Below, one piece after another: positions 38,820 through 49,940 of a DNA stretch of 64,000 nt. The stretch lies in the NCBI GenBank assembly GCA_027257055.1, contig JAPVLO010000380.1, positions 62,001-126,000 on the forward strand, given 5' to 3'. The notes beneath the pieces were generated by a model that saw only the letters and a list, made by a program, of their open reading frames with translations, was not told the origin of the DNA and ran no database searches. How positions within the stretch are numbered: the stretch's first letter is position 1; every line of letters begins with the position of its first letter. A program made the position numbers and the translations under genes. The DNA is from Cephalopachus bancanus. Its lineage: Eukaryota > Chordata > Mammalia > Primates > Tarsiidae.

Positions 38820-40544
38820 AAGTTTGGCCTGCACATGTATACAAACCTTCCAAATCTACTGAAATTCTTACAAGGCACTGAAATCTTACAAGGCAGTCCT
38901 CTCTGTAGACTGCAGGTAATAACGAAATTAATTCAGTTCCTAAAGTTTGAGCTCTATCCTGGTTGCTAGAGGTATGATTAAAAAGAGATGATGGGCTTTC
39001 TTGTCCACAGTTTATGATTTTTTAAAAAACAAGCTGAAAACTACTTTTTAGGAAGCAAGATGCATTCTGTTATCCAGTTTCCAGTGCTGGTACCAGATAC
39101 CACTCGCCTGTGGTGACTGTGGGCTTATTGTTCAGCATCTTTTCTTATCTTACATGAGTGGAGGGTGAAACCCTGTAGAGTGGGTGGTTTTCCTGGACTG
39201 GCTCAACAGCTATCTGGGACTCCTTTGGGGCCCTAGGATCTGTCTAGTGCATGGTTCGTAGAAATTTTATGACATCACGTGAGGGTCATTGCAGATGAGG
39301 AGTGAGACATCGGGCTGGGAAAAGGCAGGAGCTTTAACTCTAGTGGGGAATGTGAGCTGATGCACAGGTGAATCAGGCCAGGGTTTTGTGCCCTGGGCCT
39401 GGGAGTCTGGATGTCTGGTTCTGCAATGGCAGAACCTGTCAAGGAAGGCTGCAAGGAGGAAGCATCTTTATTATTACCCCTCTTCTTCCAAAGGCTGCCC
39501 TCCAGGGCCCCTGTAACCCTGCCTTCTGAGGTGCCCCTGTTAACAGAGCCATCAGATCACCTCTCTTTTCTACTTCCTCCTGACCCTTCTCACAGACTTT
39601 ACAGTAGGTGATTCGCTTTTCAGAAACATCTCCTACTACAAGGAATCTCTGCTTCTCATTCTTTTATGAACCTGAAATTGACACCCACTAATGCAGAAGG
39701 GGAGGCCTGAGGGAGCAGGAATGGAAGGAAGAAGGAGGAGTATGTGGGGAAGACAGCAAGGGGGAAGGGATGAGGGAGGGAGGCTCCGCAGAGGAGTCTC
39801 TTAGACCTTTGTGCTAGGCACATCCCAGCCTGCACAGCTAGTGTCTCGGGGTTATGCCAGCATCAGCCAGGGAAGGGTTTCCTACATGTGCTGCTAACCT
39901 GGGAAAAATACTTAGAGGATATTTTACTTGTCAGAATCCCAGAAAAATGCCCAGGGCAGGAACATGTGAAGTGTGAATGGAGTTTTGAGTAAACTTGAAA
40001 CAGGAAAAAGAATCCCATTTCACGTAACTCCCACATCATTCCTGCTGGAACTAGATCTGTGAGTTCCCAATCTCCAAAAAGCACAATTAGCTTGAGTTGT
40101 TAAATTTTGGGCACAGGTCCCAAATAAGTACTGACTGGCTTTCTCTGAGCTATTCCTAAGCTTTCTTGTGACTCCGATTTTGGAATGACAGAAGATTTTA
40201 AGATTGTGGCCGTGTAACTGTGTTTGTTTTGTTGTCATGAGAATGTGTTTTGAGAAGTGCTCAACCCTATATAAGTGTATGGATAATAGATTGTCTTCAT
40301 ATACTGGGCAGATTGCTTGTGTAGATTTTTTTTTACTCTGTGTTTATTTTGGCAAAAAAAATATTGAAAACCTGCTAACCAGTCAGTTCCAGAAGTTTGA
40401 GTAACACCTGATTTAAGACCTGTCTGTGGCCTCCCTTCTGGTAAAACCAGTTCTGAATCACTATTCACAGCCCCTTTGGGAAGGTATCCTAGAAAGTCTG
40501 CTCAGGGTAGACTGGTAAAAATTAGCCTCTGTGCCTTTTTTAAA
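38820..40544. other. Unique sequence of intron 3
   Basis: No repeat identified. A purine-rich run of GGAAGGAAGAAGGAGGAG type at 39720-39785 stands out. Confidence 0.45.
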
Positions 40545-40838
40545 AATATATTTTTGAGACAGAGACTCACTCTATTGCCCAGGCTGGAGTGCAGTGCAGT
40601 GGCACGGCCATGGCTCACCACAGACTTGACCTTTGCTCAAGCAGTCCTCTCACTTCAGCTTCCTACATAGCTAGAACTACGGCATGCACCACCTTACCTG
40701 GCTTACTTTTTTATTTTTGTAGAGTCAGAGTCTCACAGTGTTGCCCAGGCTGGTCTCAAATCCTGACCTCAAGCGATCCTCCTGGCTCAGCTTCCTAAAG
40801 TGCTGGGATTATAAACATGAGCTGCCACGCCCAATCCC
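40545..40838 (-). mobile_element. Old Alu SINE, antisense, close to exon 4
   Basis: GAGACAGAGACTCACTC type with a GCAGT duplication, ending CACGCCCAATCC; 170 bp upstream of exon 4. Confidence 0.9.
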
Positions 40839-41009
40839 TCTGTAATCTTTCTTACCTGACTTTAAGGAGGTGAGAAATGGCCCTGTTAGACCTGAGGTTG
40901 GTATATAAAGAAACCTGTTGCCATGTCCTTGTCCAGTTTCCATTTCCCTTGGGGCTCTGCCTCTGCTTCAGGATCTGAAACATGTTTTTCTTTAATGCTT
41001 TGTCTTCAG

Positions 41010-41183
41010 GACTTCCTCACTTTACTCAGCAGCCTGAGAGCATGAATGTTACCAGAAACACAGCCTTCAACCTCACCTGTCAGGCTGTGGGCCCGCCTGA
41101 GCCAGTCAACATTTTCTGGGTTCAGAATAGCAGCCGTGTTAATGTATGGCCTGAGAAATCGCCCTCTGTGTTAACTGTTCCTG
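41010..41183 (+). CDS. MERTK: MERTK coding exon 4: first part of Ig-like domain 2
   Basis: A 174-bp exon, phase 1 at both ends. It reads [20 protein letters not shown], then [20 protein letters not shown] and [17 protein letters not shown]. It carries the first Ig2 cysteine (LTCQA), the core Trp (IFWVQ) and three sequons (NVT, NLT, NSS). The donor is CCTG|GTAAGT. The residues VW in RVNVWPEK differ from the human EQ at this place as remembered; the segment is a loop, so a neutral change is likely. Confidence 0.97.
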
Positions 41184-41489
41184 GTAAGTCTGAGCAGTTT
41201 GCTTATTTATTTACTTATTTATTTATTCATTCTTAAATAGTGGAAGGAATCAACAGTTTGGTGTCCCCTGCTGTGTACCCAGTGGGCGATGGAAAAGGAT
41301 GAAATTAATGCAGGTGTGGCAGTGAGGCTATGTGACCATGTAGATAGGAAGGCGGGTAGTAATCACAGGTGTGACGAATTCACAGGCCAGAGTTTGGAAG
41401 TAGGTGAGGGTCCTCTGAAGGTGTGTAGGGTGAAGTTGGCCCAAGGGCCAGAATCCTCGAGCCCAGGTAGCAGGAGCCCTGCTCACATC

Positions 41490-41640
41490 TCCTGTTGTTG
41501 CTGTGGATTTGCCAGCCTGACAGGTCTTGCGCTTACAGAGCAACTGACACAGAAATGTAAAGTTCAAGGTCATCATCACACAGATGATTTTGAAGCCGGG
41601 GCCGGAAGAAGCCGGGGGTCTCAGTGGGTTTGACAGCAAG
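41490..41640 (-). repeat. L2 LINE fragment, antisense
   Basis: The minus strand reads ATCATCTGTGTGATGATGACC then TTGAACTTTACATTT, matching the + strand L2 copy at 42136-42170. It encodes the ORF remnant VMMTLNFT, as does the other copy (MVMTLNFT). Confidence 0.7.
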
Positions 41641-41889
41641 AAAGGGGATTGGTCACGGAGAACTGTTGCAGGAAGTTTGTGAGTCCTTGTGGAATTATGG
41701 CTGAATGGAGAGTCCATGGTCATCCTGACTTCTACCCAAATGAGAGGAAAGTGCCCTGACTTCGGTCCCCCATATCTCTGACAGTGATCTTGTAAACACC
41801 GTTGACCTTTCCTGTGCGCTAAATTTGTGGCTCCTCTGATTGTGTCTTTCAGCAACATCTGGCAAGATTGCCATGCTCCTCCCTCCTTC

Positions 41890-41990
41890 CTTTCTCCATG
41901 CATTCAGCAAATGTCTCAGGAGGGACATCTATGTGTCTGAGGCTGTTCTAGGCCCTCAGGATACAGCCGTGAACTTTTGGAAACACTCTC
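41890..41990. repeat. Ancient interspersed repeat shared with 19017-19225
   Basis: CATTCAGCAAATG ... GAGGCTGTTCTAGGCCCTCAGGATACAG ... GTGAAC is the standard order of this old repeat. Confidence 0.45.
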
Positions 41991-41999
41991 CTGGCTCTC

Positions 42000-43110
42000 T
42001 TCTCAATTCATTCTCCTTCCTCATTGGCAGGAGTTCTGAATGGTTGGGTGCCCCGGGACTCAGTCCTGGGCCCTCTTCTTTTCACTGAGACTCTCCCTCC
42101 TGGGGGAGTTCCTCTGGTCCCCCAGCTTCAATACCATCTGCATGGTGATGACCTTGAACTTTACATCTCTAGTCCAGGCCTCTCCTGAGCTTCAGGTTCA
42201 CAGACTAGCTGCCTCCTTGGCATTTCCCTTTGCTGGGTACATAGGTATCTTAAAAGGAAACCCTTGATTTCTACCCCAGACTTGTTCCACCCCAGAATTC
42301 CCCTCATCTTGGTGAATGATGTCACCGTTTGCCCATCCTTACTTCTTCTCATTTTTCATGTTGAACGCATCAGCAGTTCTGTCAGTTCTGGTTCTACAAA
42401 AATCTGAAAACTGCCTTTTCTCCATCTCTGCTGCTAGCACCCTGGTCCATGTCACAGCCAGCTCCTGACAATACCACTGTGGTCTCTTTGCTTCCTAATT
42501 GTTCCCTTTGCTCCCAGCTTTGTTCCTACTCCCATCCATTCTCCTCAGCAACAGACATATTACCTGCCTGCTGAAAACCCTGAGGTAGCAGGCTTTGTCT
42601 TAGACTGTCACTCAGAGTCCTTCCTACTTTGCCTTAAGTGCTGCATGCTCTAGCCCCTGCCCAACTGTAGCCAATCTGGCCCCATCCCACTCTCTTCTCC
42701 CTACTCATTAGGCACCAGTCACATTAATTGTTTTTCATTTCTCCAGACACGTCATGTTCGTACTTGTCTTAGGACCTTTGCACACCTCTTCTGTCTGCCT
42801 ATGATGTTCTTCCATCTGCCCTTTGTCCTATGATGCAATTCAAATATCACTTCTTTAGTGAGGCCTTCCCTGGTCACTCAACTATTTTAAGTCCTCTCCA
42901 CCCGTTTATTGACCCCAAATCACATATTCTTGTGTACTTCCTCCATTATGCTTGTCAGAGTCTATAACTACCCTGCTTATTCATTTGGTCTCCTTGTCTT
43001 AGATAATATAGTTTGGTAAAGACAAGGCCTTTATCTCCCTTGTTTGCTATTGATCTCATAGTGACTAAAATAGAACCTGACTTATAGTAGTACTCAGTAA
43101 ATATTTATGG
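42000..43110 (+). repeat. L2 LINE 3' region, sense
   Basis: Over 1 kb of L2: CAGTCCTGGGCCCTCTTC, AATACCATCTGCATGGTGATG, CTCCTCAGC, CATTAGGCACCAGTCACATT, GACCTTTGCACACC, TTTAGTGAGGCCTTCCCTGG and the terminal TAGTACTCAGTAAATATTTA are in L2 order. Coding traces are broken. Confidence 0.85.
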
Positions 43111-43329
43111 TAAAGGTGGATCAACAAGTAGATACCAGCTGACAGCTATCGCCTCTGGATCACTTGTCTAACCTCTGACTTCAGGATTTAGGGTTTTCTC
43201 TGCTTTCCTCTGAGCTTTCTTTGAGTTTCTCCAAGGAGTTGATAATTAAGTAACTTCTTGTTCAAAATCAATTTTAAGAAATATACCCTAACCTTTATAA
43301 AATGGTTATTCTGAAGCCCCATAAAAATA

Positions 43330-44325
43330 GACTTTTTTTCATTGAGGTAAAATTAACGTGCTATTAAATGCATGGAAGTTAGTTGTACAAGTCAATGACA
43401 GTGTAGACACCCATGTAACTACCATCTCAATCAAAATGTAAAGCGTTGCCACCACTTCAGAAAGCTCCTCATAGTTCCTTCCAGTTTGTCACCACCTCCC
43501 ATAAGCAATGCTGTTCTGATGTCTACATCAAAGTTTAATTTAGCCTGTTCTTGAACTGTAAAAAATGGAATATAATATATACTGTTTTGTGTTAGGTTTC
43601 TTCCTCTCAACATGATGTTTTTCTAATTCATCTGTGTTGTTTTGTGGATCCCTAATACATTTTTTTTTATTGCTGAAAAAATATTGTATTGTATTTATGT
43701 GTTACTTTTGTTTAGTTGTTTGGTTAACATTTGGAATGCTTATGACTGTTGGCTATTATGAATAGTCAGTTATGAATATTTGCATACAAGCCTTTTAGGG
43801 GACATATGGGTTTCTTGTTTGTTTGTTTGTTTGTTTGTTGTCTTGGCTAAAAACCTAGGAAAGGAATTGCTGGGGCATATGGTAGGTGTAAGTTCAACTT
43901 TTTTTTTTTTTTTGAGTTGGAGTCTCACTCTGTCACCCAAATTGGAGTGCCGTGACCGCTCCCGGCCACTGCAGCCTCGACCTGCTGGGCTCTGGCGATC
44001 CTTCCGCCTCAGCCTTCCAAGTAGCTGGAACTACAGGCGTGCGCTACCATGCCCAGCTAATTTTTGATTTATTGTAGAGATGAGGTCTCGCCAAGTTGCC
44101 CAGGCGGGTCTCGAACCCGCGGGCTCAGGCAATCCACTCACTCAGCCTCCCAAAGGCGCAGGATTACAGGCTAAGCCACCGAGTCTGGCTGTAAATTCAA
44201 CTTTTAAAGAAACCACCAAGCTGTCTTCCAAAATGGTTGCACCGTGTTGCATTCCCAGCGACAGTGGATGAGAATTCCAGTTGTTCCATCCACATCCTTG
44301 TCACCATTTGATATAGTCAATCTCT
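43330..44325 (+). repeat. L1M-class relic, interrupted by an Alu
   Basis: GAGGTAAAATTAACGTGC, CCATCTCAATCAAAATGTAAAG and, after the Alu, CCAAAATGGTTGCACC, CATTCCCAGCGACAGTGGATGAGA, CCACATCCTTGTCACCATTTG are the ordered pieces of one old L1 3' region. Confidence 0.6.
43895..44190 (-). mobile_element. Alu SINE, antisense, in the L1M relic
   Basis: Flanks GTAAGTTCAACTTTT and GTAAATTCAACTTTT. Keeps CAAGTTG. Confidence 0.94.
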
Positions 44326-44629
44326 TTTTATTTTTTATTTATTTATTTATTTTTGAGTTGGAGTCTCACTCTGTCGCCCAGACTGGAGTGCAGTGGCCGC
44401 TCCCGGCCACCGCAGCCTCGACCTGCTGGGCTCCGGCGATCCTTCCACCTCAGCCTTCCAAGTAGCCAGAATTATAGGCGTGCGCTACCACGCCCGGCTG
44501 ATTTTTTGATTTTATTGTAGAGATGAGGTCTCGCTGCCCAGGCGGGTCTCGAACCCGCGGGCTCAGGCAATCCACTCACCTCAGCCTCCCAAAGGCGCGG
44601 GATTACAGGCTGAGCCACCGAGCCCGGCT
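44326..44629 (-). mobile_element. Young Alu SINE, antisense
   Basis: CpG-rich, CAAGTTG deleted, (TTTA)n poly-T. It abuts an older Alu remnant at 44630. Confidence 0.95.
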
Positions 44630-44684
44630 TAGCCTCGGCCTCTTAAAGTGCTGGGATTACAGGTATAAGCCACTGCTCCTGGCC
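44630..44684 (-). mobile_element. Remnant of an older Alu, antisense
   Basis: Only the last 55 bp (TAGCCTCGGCCTCTTAAAGTGC ... CTGCTCCTGGCC) remain, directly joined to the young copy. Confidence 0.8.
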
Positions 44685-44689
44685 TATAA

Positions 44690-45060
44690 ATGTTATTTGT
44701 AAAAGAAAAAAATGTAAAACCATTTAAATGTTCATCAACTGGAAAGAGGTTCAATACATCCATCCTCCAATGAGGCACTATGCAGTCATCACAAAAAAAA
44801 TGAGGCAGGTTCACCGGCCCCCTCATGGAAGGATCTGCACGTCTTGGAGATCTACGTGTGTGTTCACACATGCATGTGGACTTACAAGACGGGAATGGGG
44901 CTGGGAGGAGTGAGCCAGTGGTTGCCAGTGGTTTCCTCTGTACAGGGGATTGAAAGTATAGAGAACAAAGTGTGTTTTGCTTTGGCATGTCACTGTGGTT
45001 TGAATACTTTACAATGCATATGGATTCACATATTATTTGTGTAATAAAAAGGCTAAAGTT
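44690..45060 (+). repeat. L1M/HAL1-like 3' fragment
   Basis: AAATGTTCATCAACTGGAAAGAGG, CACTATGCAGTCATCACAAAAA and GAGCCAGTGGTTGCCAGTGG match the tail-end strings of old L1/HAL1. Confidence 0.55.
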
Positions 45061-45137
45061 AATCTGCACACGAATGATCATTATTGGATAGTAAACCGCA
45101 TATCTACACATACTCATATACTTATAGAAAAGTTTAG

Positions 45138-45489
<352 letters not shown>

Positions 45490-46649
45490 ACTTGTATTTC
45501 TATAAGAGAGATTTCTAAAAGGGAAGTTGAAGGAAAAAGCCAGCACATTTTGAATTTTGATACATTCTAGTCTCCTTCCAAAAAGACCTTGCCAGTTCAC
45601 AGTGCTTTTAGTAGAATACAAAGTTTTGTGCCTTACGTCATGTACATACAACATCAACAGTCTTTACTTTTTGCCAGACTGATGGCAAATACTCTCATCT
45701 GTCAGAATATCTGATTTACCCCTTTATCTGTTTCCATGAGAGCTGGGGGGTCTCATAAAGGCAGAAACTGAAGCTTTTTTGGCCACACCTTCAGGGTCTA
45801 GTTCAGTGCCTGGTACAGGGTAGTTATAAATGCTGCAGCAGGTGCTCTCCTACGGGTCATTTCTGCAACTGCCATATATCAGGCACTGAACTAGACCAGT
45901 ACGAGAGTGCCCACTGCAGCATTCAAAAGAAGCTGCTTCTGAATACGGGTGTGTATGTTGAGTTCACTTTCCATCAGGGACTGTCCTGCACCAAAAAGCA
46001 AATGATTATGCATTCCTTAGTAATAGGAAATTTCCTAGCTATCCTGTCGGATTCACCAGCTTTTCTAGAGTTTTCAGAGTAGTGACAAATGTGTCTGTAA
46101 ATGAAGAACTCTTTTATTTTATACTGCTGTGTTGAAATTGTATACCTAGTTTCTGAATGAATATACAGTATACTGCATTGCTCAAGCAGTTCTCCTATTT
46201 GTGAAGAGTTTGGAAAGTGAGGCTGCTGACTTTAGTTTTCTTAGTGACAGCATTTATTAAATGCCTGTTTGGTAGCAGAGATGGTGTAGCTGGTATGATA
46301 CAGTGAAGTGAAGACCTGGGCATGTAATCGTAAGTTCAAGTCAGACACCTGCAACTTACCTAGATTCTTCTCTCTTGACCATCCAACAGTCAGTCACCAA
46401 GATCTGTACATTGTTCTCAAATAGCAGTTGCACTCATTTCTTCCTCTGCATTTCCAATACTGAGGCCTTGATTGAGACGTCCCTGGTTCATCACCAGGAG
46501 TGCTGCTGTCACCTAACTGGGGGCCCAGAGTTCTTGTCTTCTCCCTGCCCCCAACATACACACATAGGTGAGTCATTCTAATTTACCTTGTCAGTACAGA
46601 GGTTCTCCTAAAATGTGGAGCTTATCATTCCCGGCATGACTCCCCAGTA
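45490..46649. other. Unique intronic sequence; weak MIR trace
   Basis: A string CATTTATTAAATGCCTG at 46250-46266 hints at MIR. The rest is unassigned. Confidence 0.4.
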
Positions 46650-47365
46650 TGTGCAGGCCCAAACCTACCATTTTACCCTGATGTCTAAGACCTGTTGGGA
46701 CTCCTGCTCAGCCTTCCCAGGGTTTCCTCCTGCCTCACCTGCAAAGGCATCTACCTGTGAGGCATAATGAGCTTCTGGCAGGGCCTTGAATGTCCTGCTC
46801 CTGCTGCCAGGCTGCTGTCTCTTCTCATTGTTCATCTGGTAAATCCTTGTCCATCTTGTGACACTCAGCTCTGAAGAGTTTCCCAGTCACCCCCTTGTCT
46901 GTGTACTCACAATACCTCTTCCATTTCTCCTGTACTTCCCTGGCACATAAAAACACAACCATCTACTTGTCCAGTCTCCAAAAAGGGTTTTTTTGAGTTG
47001 GAGTTACACTCTGTCACCCAGGATGGAGTGCAGGATCGACCTGCTTGGCTCTGCGATCCTTCTGCCTCAGCCTTCCAAGTAGCGGGAACTACAGATGCAC
47101 ACTACCATGTTTTTGATTTATTGTAGAGACAAGGTCTCGCCAAGTTGCCTGGGCTGGTCTCGAACCCACAGGCTCAGGCCGTCCACTTGCCTTGGTCTCC
47201 CAAAGTGCTGGGATTACAGGCTGAGCCACTGAGCTTGACTGATCTAAAAAGGGTTTTAACCAGGTGATTATTGTGTGTGAATTATTAATTAGGCTAGCCC
47301 CATTACCCAGCACAGTGCCTGGCACATGAGAACTATGTAAATGAATGAATGAATGAATGAACTAA
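46650..47365 (+). repeat. L2 LINE fragment, sense, interrupted by an Alu
   Basis: C/T-rich L2-like stretch ending CACAGTGCCTGGCACATGAGA and (ATGA)n at 47340-47361, the L2 3' end and its tail repeat. Confidence 0.6.
46985..47238 (-). mobile_element. Alu SINE, antisense, inside L2
   Basis: Shortened right arm; flanked by CCAAAAAGGGTTTT and CTAAAAAGGGTTTT. Confidence 0.92.
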
Positions 47366-48054
47366 GAGCAAACATATGAATTACAAACTATCCCAGAGTC
47401 TTAGGTCCTTTCACAAGGACACAGGGACAAAGGGACATAGTGATAATGGAGTAAATTGTATTTGTAAAATTATTTTTGTACCATCTAAACTCTTTATCAT
47501 CCATTTTCTCATTAATATCTCTAACCAGTTCTGAGAAGTTAATCAAACAGGATTTTTTTGTATCCCTTTTGCAGACCCAAAGGACATGGAGCCCAGTCTG
47601 CTGGCCTGGGCTAACAGGGTCTACTGTCATCAGCTATTTGCTGACTGTTCCCAAGTGTCTGAATTTTATAACAGTATAAAAGAACTACATAAAAACGTAT
47701 TTTTAGTTAAGTCTATTTTTAATTTCAAGGAAGCTTTACTTTGATACCTGAGTCCCTTTTAGTAGTTCATGTCTAAGAAACTAGGTACTGGGGCTTTCTG
47801 TCCTGAGATGCTTTTGGGGGGCTTGGTGTTGAGCAGCCGCCCCTCACATGCAGACATAAAGCAATGAGTGTTTGCAAGGAGACGCCATTCGATCTTGAAA
47901 TTAACCCCAAAGTGAACTTTTCCCATCCCTTCTACTGAGGGAATGCCAGTAGGAAAGTGGTTTAAATAGCTGATTGTTTAGTCTGCTTTGAGCAAGCATA
48001 ATTATGAACAGGAAGGTCGTATGCTTTCTCCCCTCTTGCTACAAGTTTTTATTT
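47366..48054. other. Unique intronic sequence
   Basis: Nothing recognised. Confidence 0.4.
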
Positions 48055-48335
48055 TTCCTCTCTCAGAGACAAGAGCAAAGTATTATTCTGAGTGAACAAA
48101 AGCCAGTCTCAAAGGTTACATAATGTATAATTCCATTTAGATAACATTCTCAAAATGACAACATTATGGTGATAGAGAACACAGTTGTTTCCAGAGGCTG
48201 GGTTTAGGGAATAGAATGTTCCTCTAAGGGGTAGCATGAGGGGGCTTTTTGGTTACAAAACAGTTCGGTAGCCACAAATCTGTACCTGTGATAAAAATTC
48301 ACAGAACTGTACATGGTTGCTGCTTCTCCAGAATA
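48055..48335 (+). repeat. L1M/HAL1-like 3' fragment
   Basis: ATAATTCCATTTAGATAACATTCTC, GTTTCCAGAGGCTGGG and AAATTCACAGAACTGTACA are the ordered landmarks. Confidence 0.6.
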
Positions 48336-48368
48336 AAACAAACAAAAACCAGTAAAAGCCGAATAAGG

Positions 48369-48458
48369 GGACAACCCCTTCGGGTTCCCTCCCACTGTGG
48401 GAGCTTTTCTGTCCTCTAAATAAATACTGCTTTCTTAAAAAAGAAAAAAGAAATAGAT
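48369..48458 (+). mobile_element. Short polyadenylated retroposon resembling an ERV R region (copy 2)
   Basis: The 66-nt body (48369-48434) aligns end to end without gaps to 21566-21631 (57 of 66 bases equal by hand count). It has the perfect stem CTCCCAC/GTGGGAG, AAATAAAT and a TTAAAAAAGAAAAAAG tail. The flanks are GAATAAGG at 48361-48368 and 48459-48466. Confidence 0.65.
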
Positions 48459-48739
48459 GAATAAGGTCTGCATTTTTAAAGTTACTTTCCTGGTTTTGCT
48501 CATTATACTATGATTATGTAAGATCTTATCATTGGGGAACACTGGATGGAGAGTACACAGGAACTGCTATTTTTACAACTTTTTGTAAATCAGAACTTAA
48601 TTTCAAAATAGAAAGTATGCTTTCTTTTCTTTTCTTAAGATGTACTTTGTCACAGGCAAAACCAAATCCCAAAATAAAGAGCAGAACTGCAAAGAGCTTT
48701 TGTTGCATGGGATTTAGTGGAGGAACACATTATAAGCTA

Positions 48740-48818
48740 AAGGTTAAGATAGTTTGGAGAGATAAACTGATGCTGCTTTGCTGTTGTGTATCCCTGGCCA
48801 AGTTACTCAACTTCTATA
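48740..48818 (+). repeat. MIR SINE, 5' half, sense (split by mariner)
   Basis: GTTGTGTATCCCTGGCCAAGTTACTCAACTTC is the MIR segment equivalent to GTGTGACCTTGGGCAAGTTACTTAACCTC. It stops at TATA where the mariner begins. Confidence 0.7.
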
Positions 48819-49250
48819 TATGAGGGGAAGACACACACAAAAAAACCCCAGAATTTATTTATTAAAAAATTATGTATTTATTCTTACATGTTTAAACTTT
48901 AGTCACCTTCAAAGCACTCTGTTTGGTGCAATTTACCTATCGAGTCTCTTTTTCCACTTCTAAAAAGGGTTTTTGAACTCATCTATTTTGATGCCTTTTA
49001 GTGCTTCTGCCATTTTTTGTTTTACCTCTTCCACATCAGCAAAACATTTCCCTTTGAGGACTTTTATCATCTGTGGAAACAAAAAAGTCGCTTTCGTGAG
49101 ATCAGGTGAATAGAGAGAGTAGGCACACGGGGGTCATACCACTTTGGTCAAAAACTGCTGAACACTCAGAGGTGTGGGCAGATGTGCTCATAAATCAGCC
49201 ATCATGAAATGGGCAAACACGTTGAAAGAATCTCCCCCCAAAAATTCACT
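48817..49250 (-). mobile_element. Mariner relic, 3' part, antisense
   Basis: Read on the minus strand it aligns with 22544-23272 of the first copy: same blocks GTTTGCCCATTTCATGATG, CAGTTTTTGACCAAA, AAAGTCCTCAAAGGGAAATG, GAAGCACTAAAAGGCATCAA. It has an end TGAGGGGAAGACACACACAA. The coding trace matches mariner transposase C-terminus (VLKGKCFADVEEVKQKMAEA, then ALKGIKIDEF) with stops. Confidence 0.8.
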
Positions 49251-49396
49251 GTTTGGGCACAGTGGCTCACACCTATAATCCCAGCAATTTGGGAGGCCAA
49301 GGTAAGAGGTCTGCCTGAGCCCATGGGTTCAAGATCAGCCTGGGCAACTTGGTGAGACCTCAACTCTACAATAAATTTAAAAATTAGCTGGGCATT
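49251..49396 (+). mobile_element. Alu left arm, sense, 3'-truncated, at an inversion edge
   Basis: Complete 5' end, but cut at TTAGCTGGGCAT. Loss of the 3' half is atypical of retroposition and fits a rearrangement breakpoint. Confidence 0.88.
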
Positions 49397-49676
49397 ATGA
49401 ACTCATTGTATGAATTCCAATTATTGTTACTGTTAATACAAGAATATTAATAACTCTATCCAACTAATTAAAACAAAAGCTAGCTTAGCTGTTTTCTAGA
49501 TGCAGATTTAAATATAAAATGAGCGTTTTTTAAAAAAAGAATAACCAGAAAGACCAGTGCAAGTGCACCATTGTTCACAGACAGGCAGCTCAAAATTGAC
49601 AATGAGTTAGTAACTATTGCATATACAAATAACATATACAAATACAAAATGTATGACAAGTAGCATTTCAGTCATT

Positions 49677-49775
49677 CCTATAGGCTGTCCTTGTACCAAG
49701 GGTTTTACATTTATTATTTCACTGAATCCTCAGAAATGATTTATGAAGTAGTCACTGTTGTCATCCTCATTTTAT
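49677..49775 (-). repeat. MIR SINE, 3' half, antisense (inverted partner of 48740-48818)
   Basis: The reverse complement, TAAAATGAGGATGACAACAG ... GAGGATTCAGTGAAATAAT, is the MIR sequence that follows the 48740-48818 half. It meets the mariner end at TATA. Confidence 0.75.
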
Positions 49776-49940
49776 ATGAGGAGGCCCCAAAAAACCAAAA
49801 TTATTTTTTGGAGGGCAGGTCCCTGGGTAATCCGTGTACTACAGGCTTCCCTGGCTAGATAGGTGTTTTAGGAACCTATTGACATCAGTGTACCAGCTAA
49901 CATTGTTGTGAGAAGCTGTGTTTGGCTTCAGTGAATTTTT
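49774..49940 (+). mobile_element. Mariner relic, 5' part, sense (inverted relative to 48817-49250)
   Basis: TGAGGAGGCCCCAAAAAACC ... GTTTTAGGAACCTATTGACATC ... GTTGTTGTGAGAAGC aligns with 22401-22555 of copy 1 and stops at the same AGTGAATTTTT where the antisense part starts. Confidence 0.8.

Larger units (their letters stand above)
38759..41009 (+). other. MERTK: MERTK intron 3
   Basis: A 2.25-kb intron with donor GTAAGC and acceptor TTTGTCTTCAG. It is mostly unique sequence with one antisense Alu (40545-40838) close to exon 4. A purine-rich stretch at 39700-39790 is the only compositional oddity. Confidence 0.9.

Noticed and set aside
41328..41903. 191-residue minus-strand open frame
   Set aside because: Part of it translates an antisense L2 remnant and the rest is intron sequence next to exon 4; no intact protein family match.
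49677..49940. Reading the 49.8-kb mariner piece as an independent second insertion
   Set aside because: The MIR halves, the shared TATA junction and the inverted 11-bp AGTGAATTTTT all agree with one element split by inversion, which is the simpler reading.
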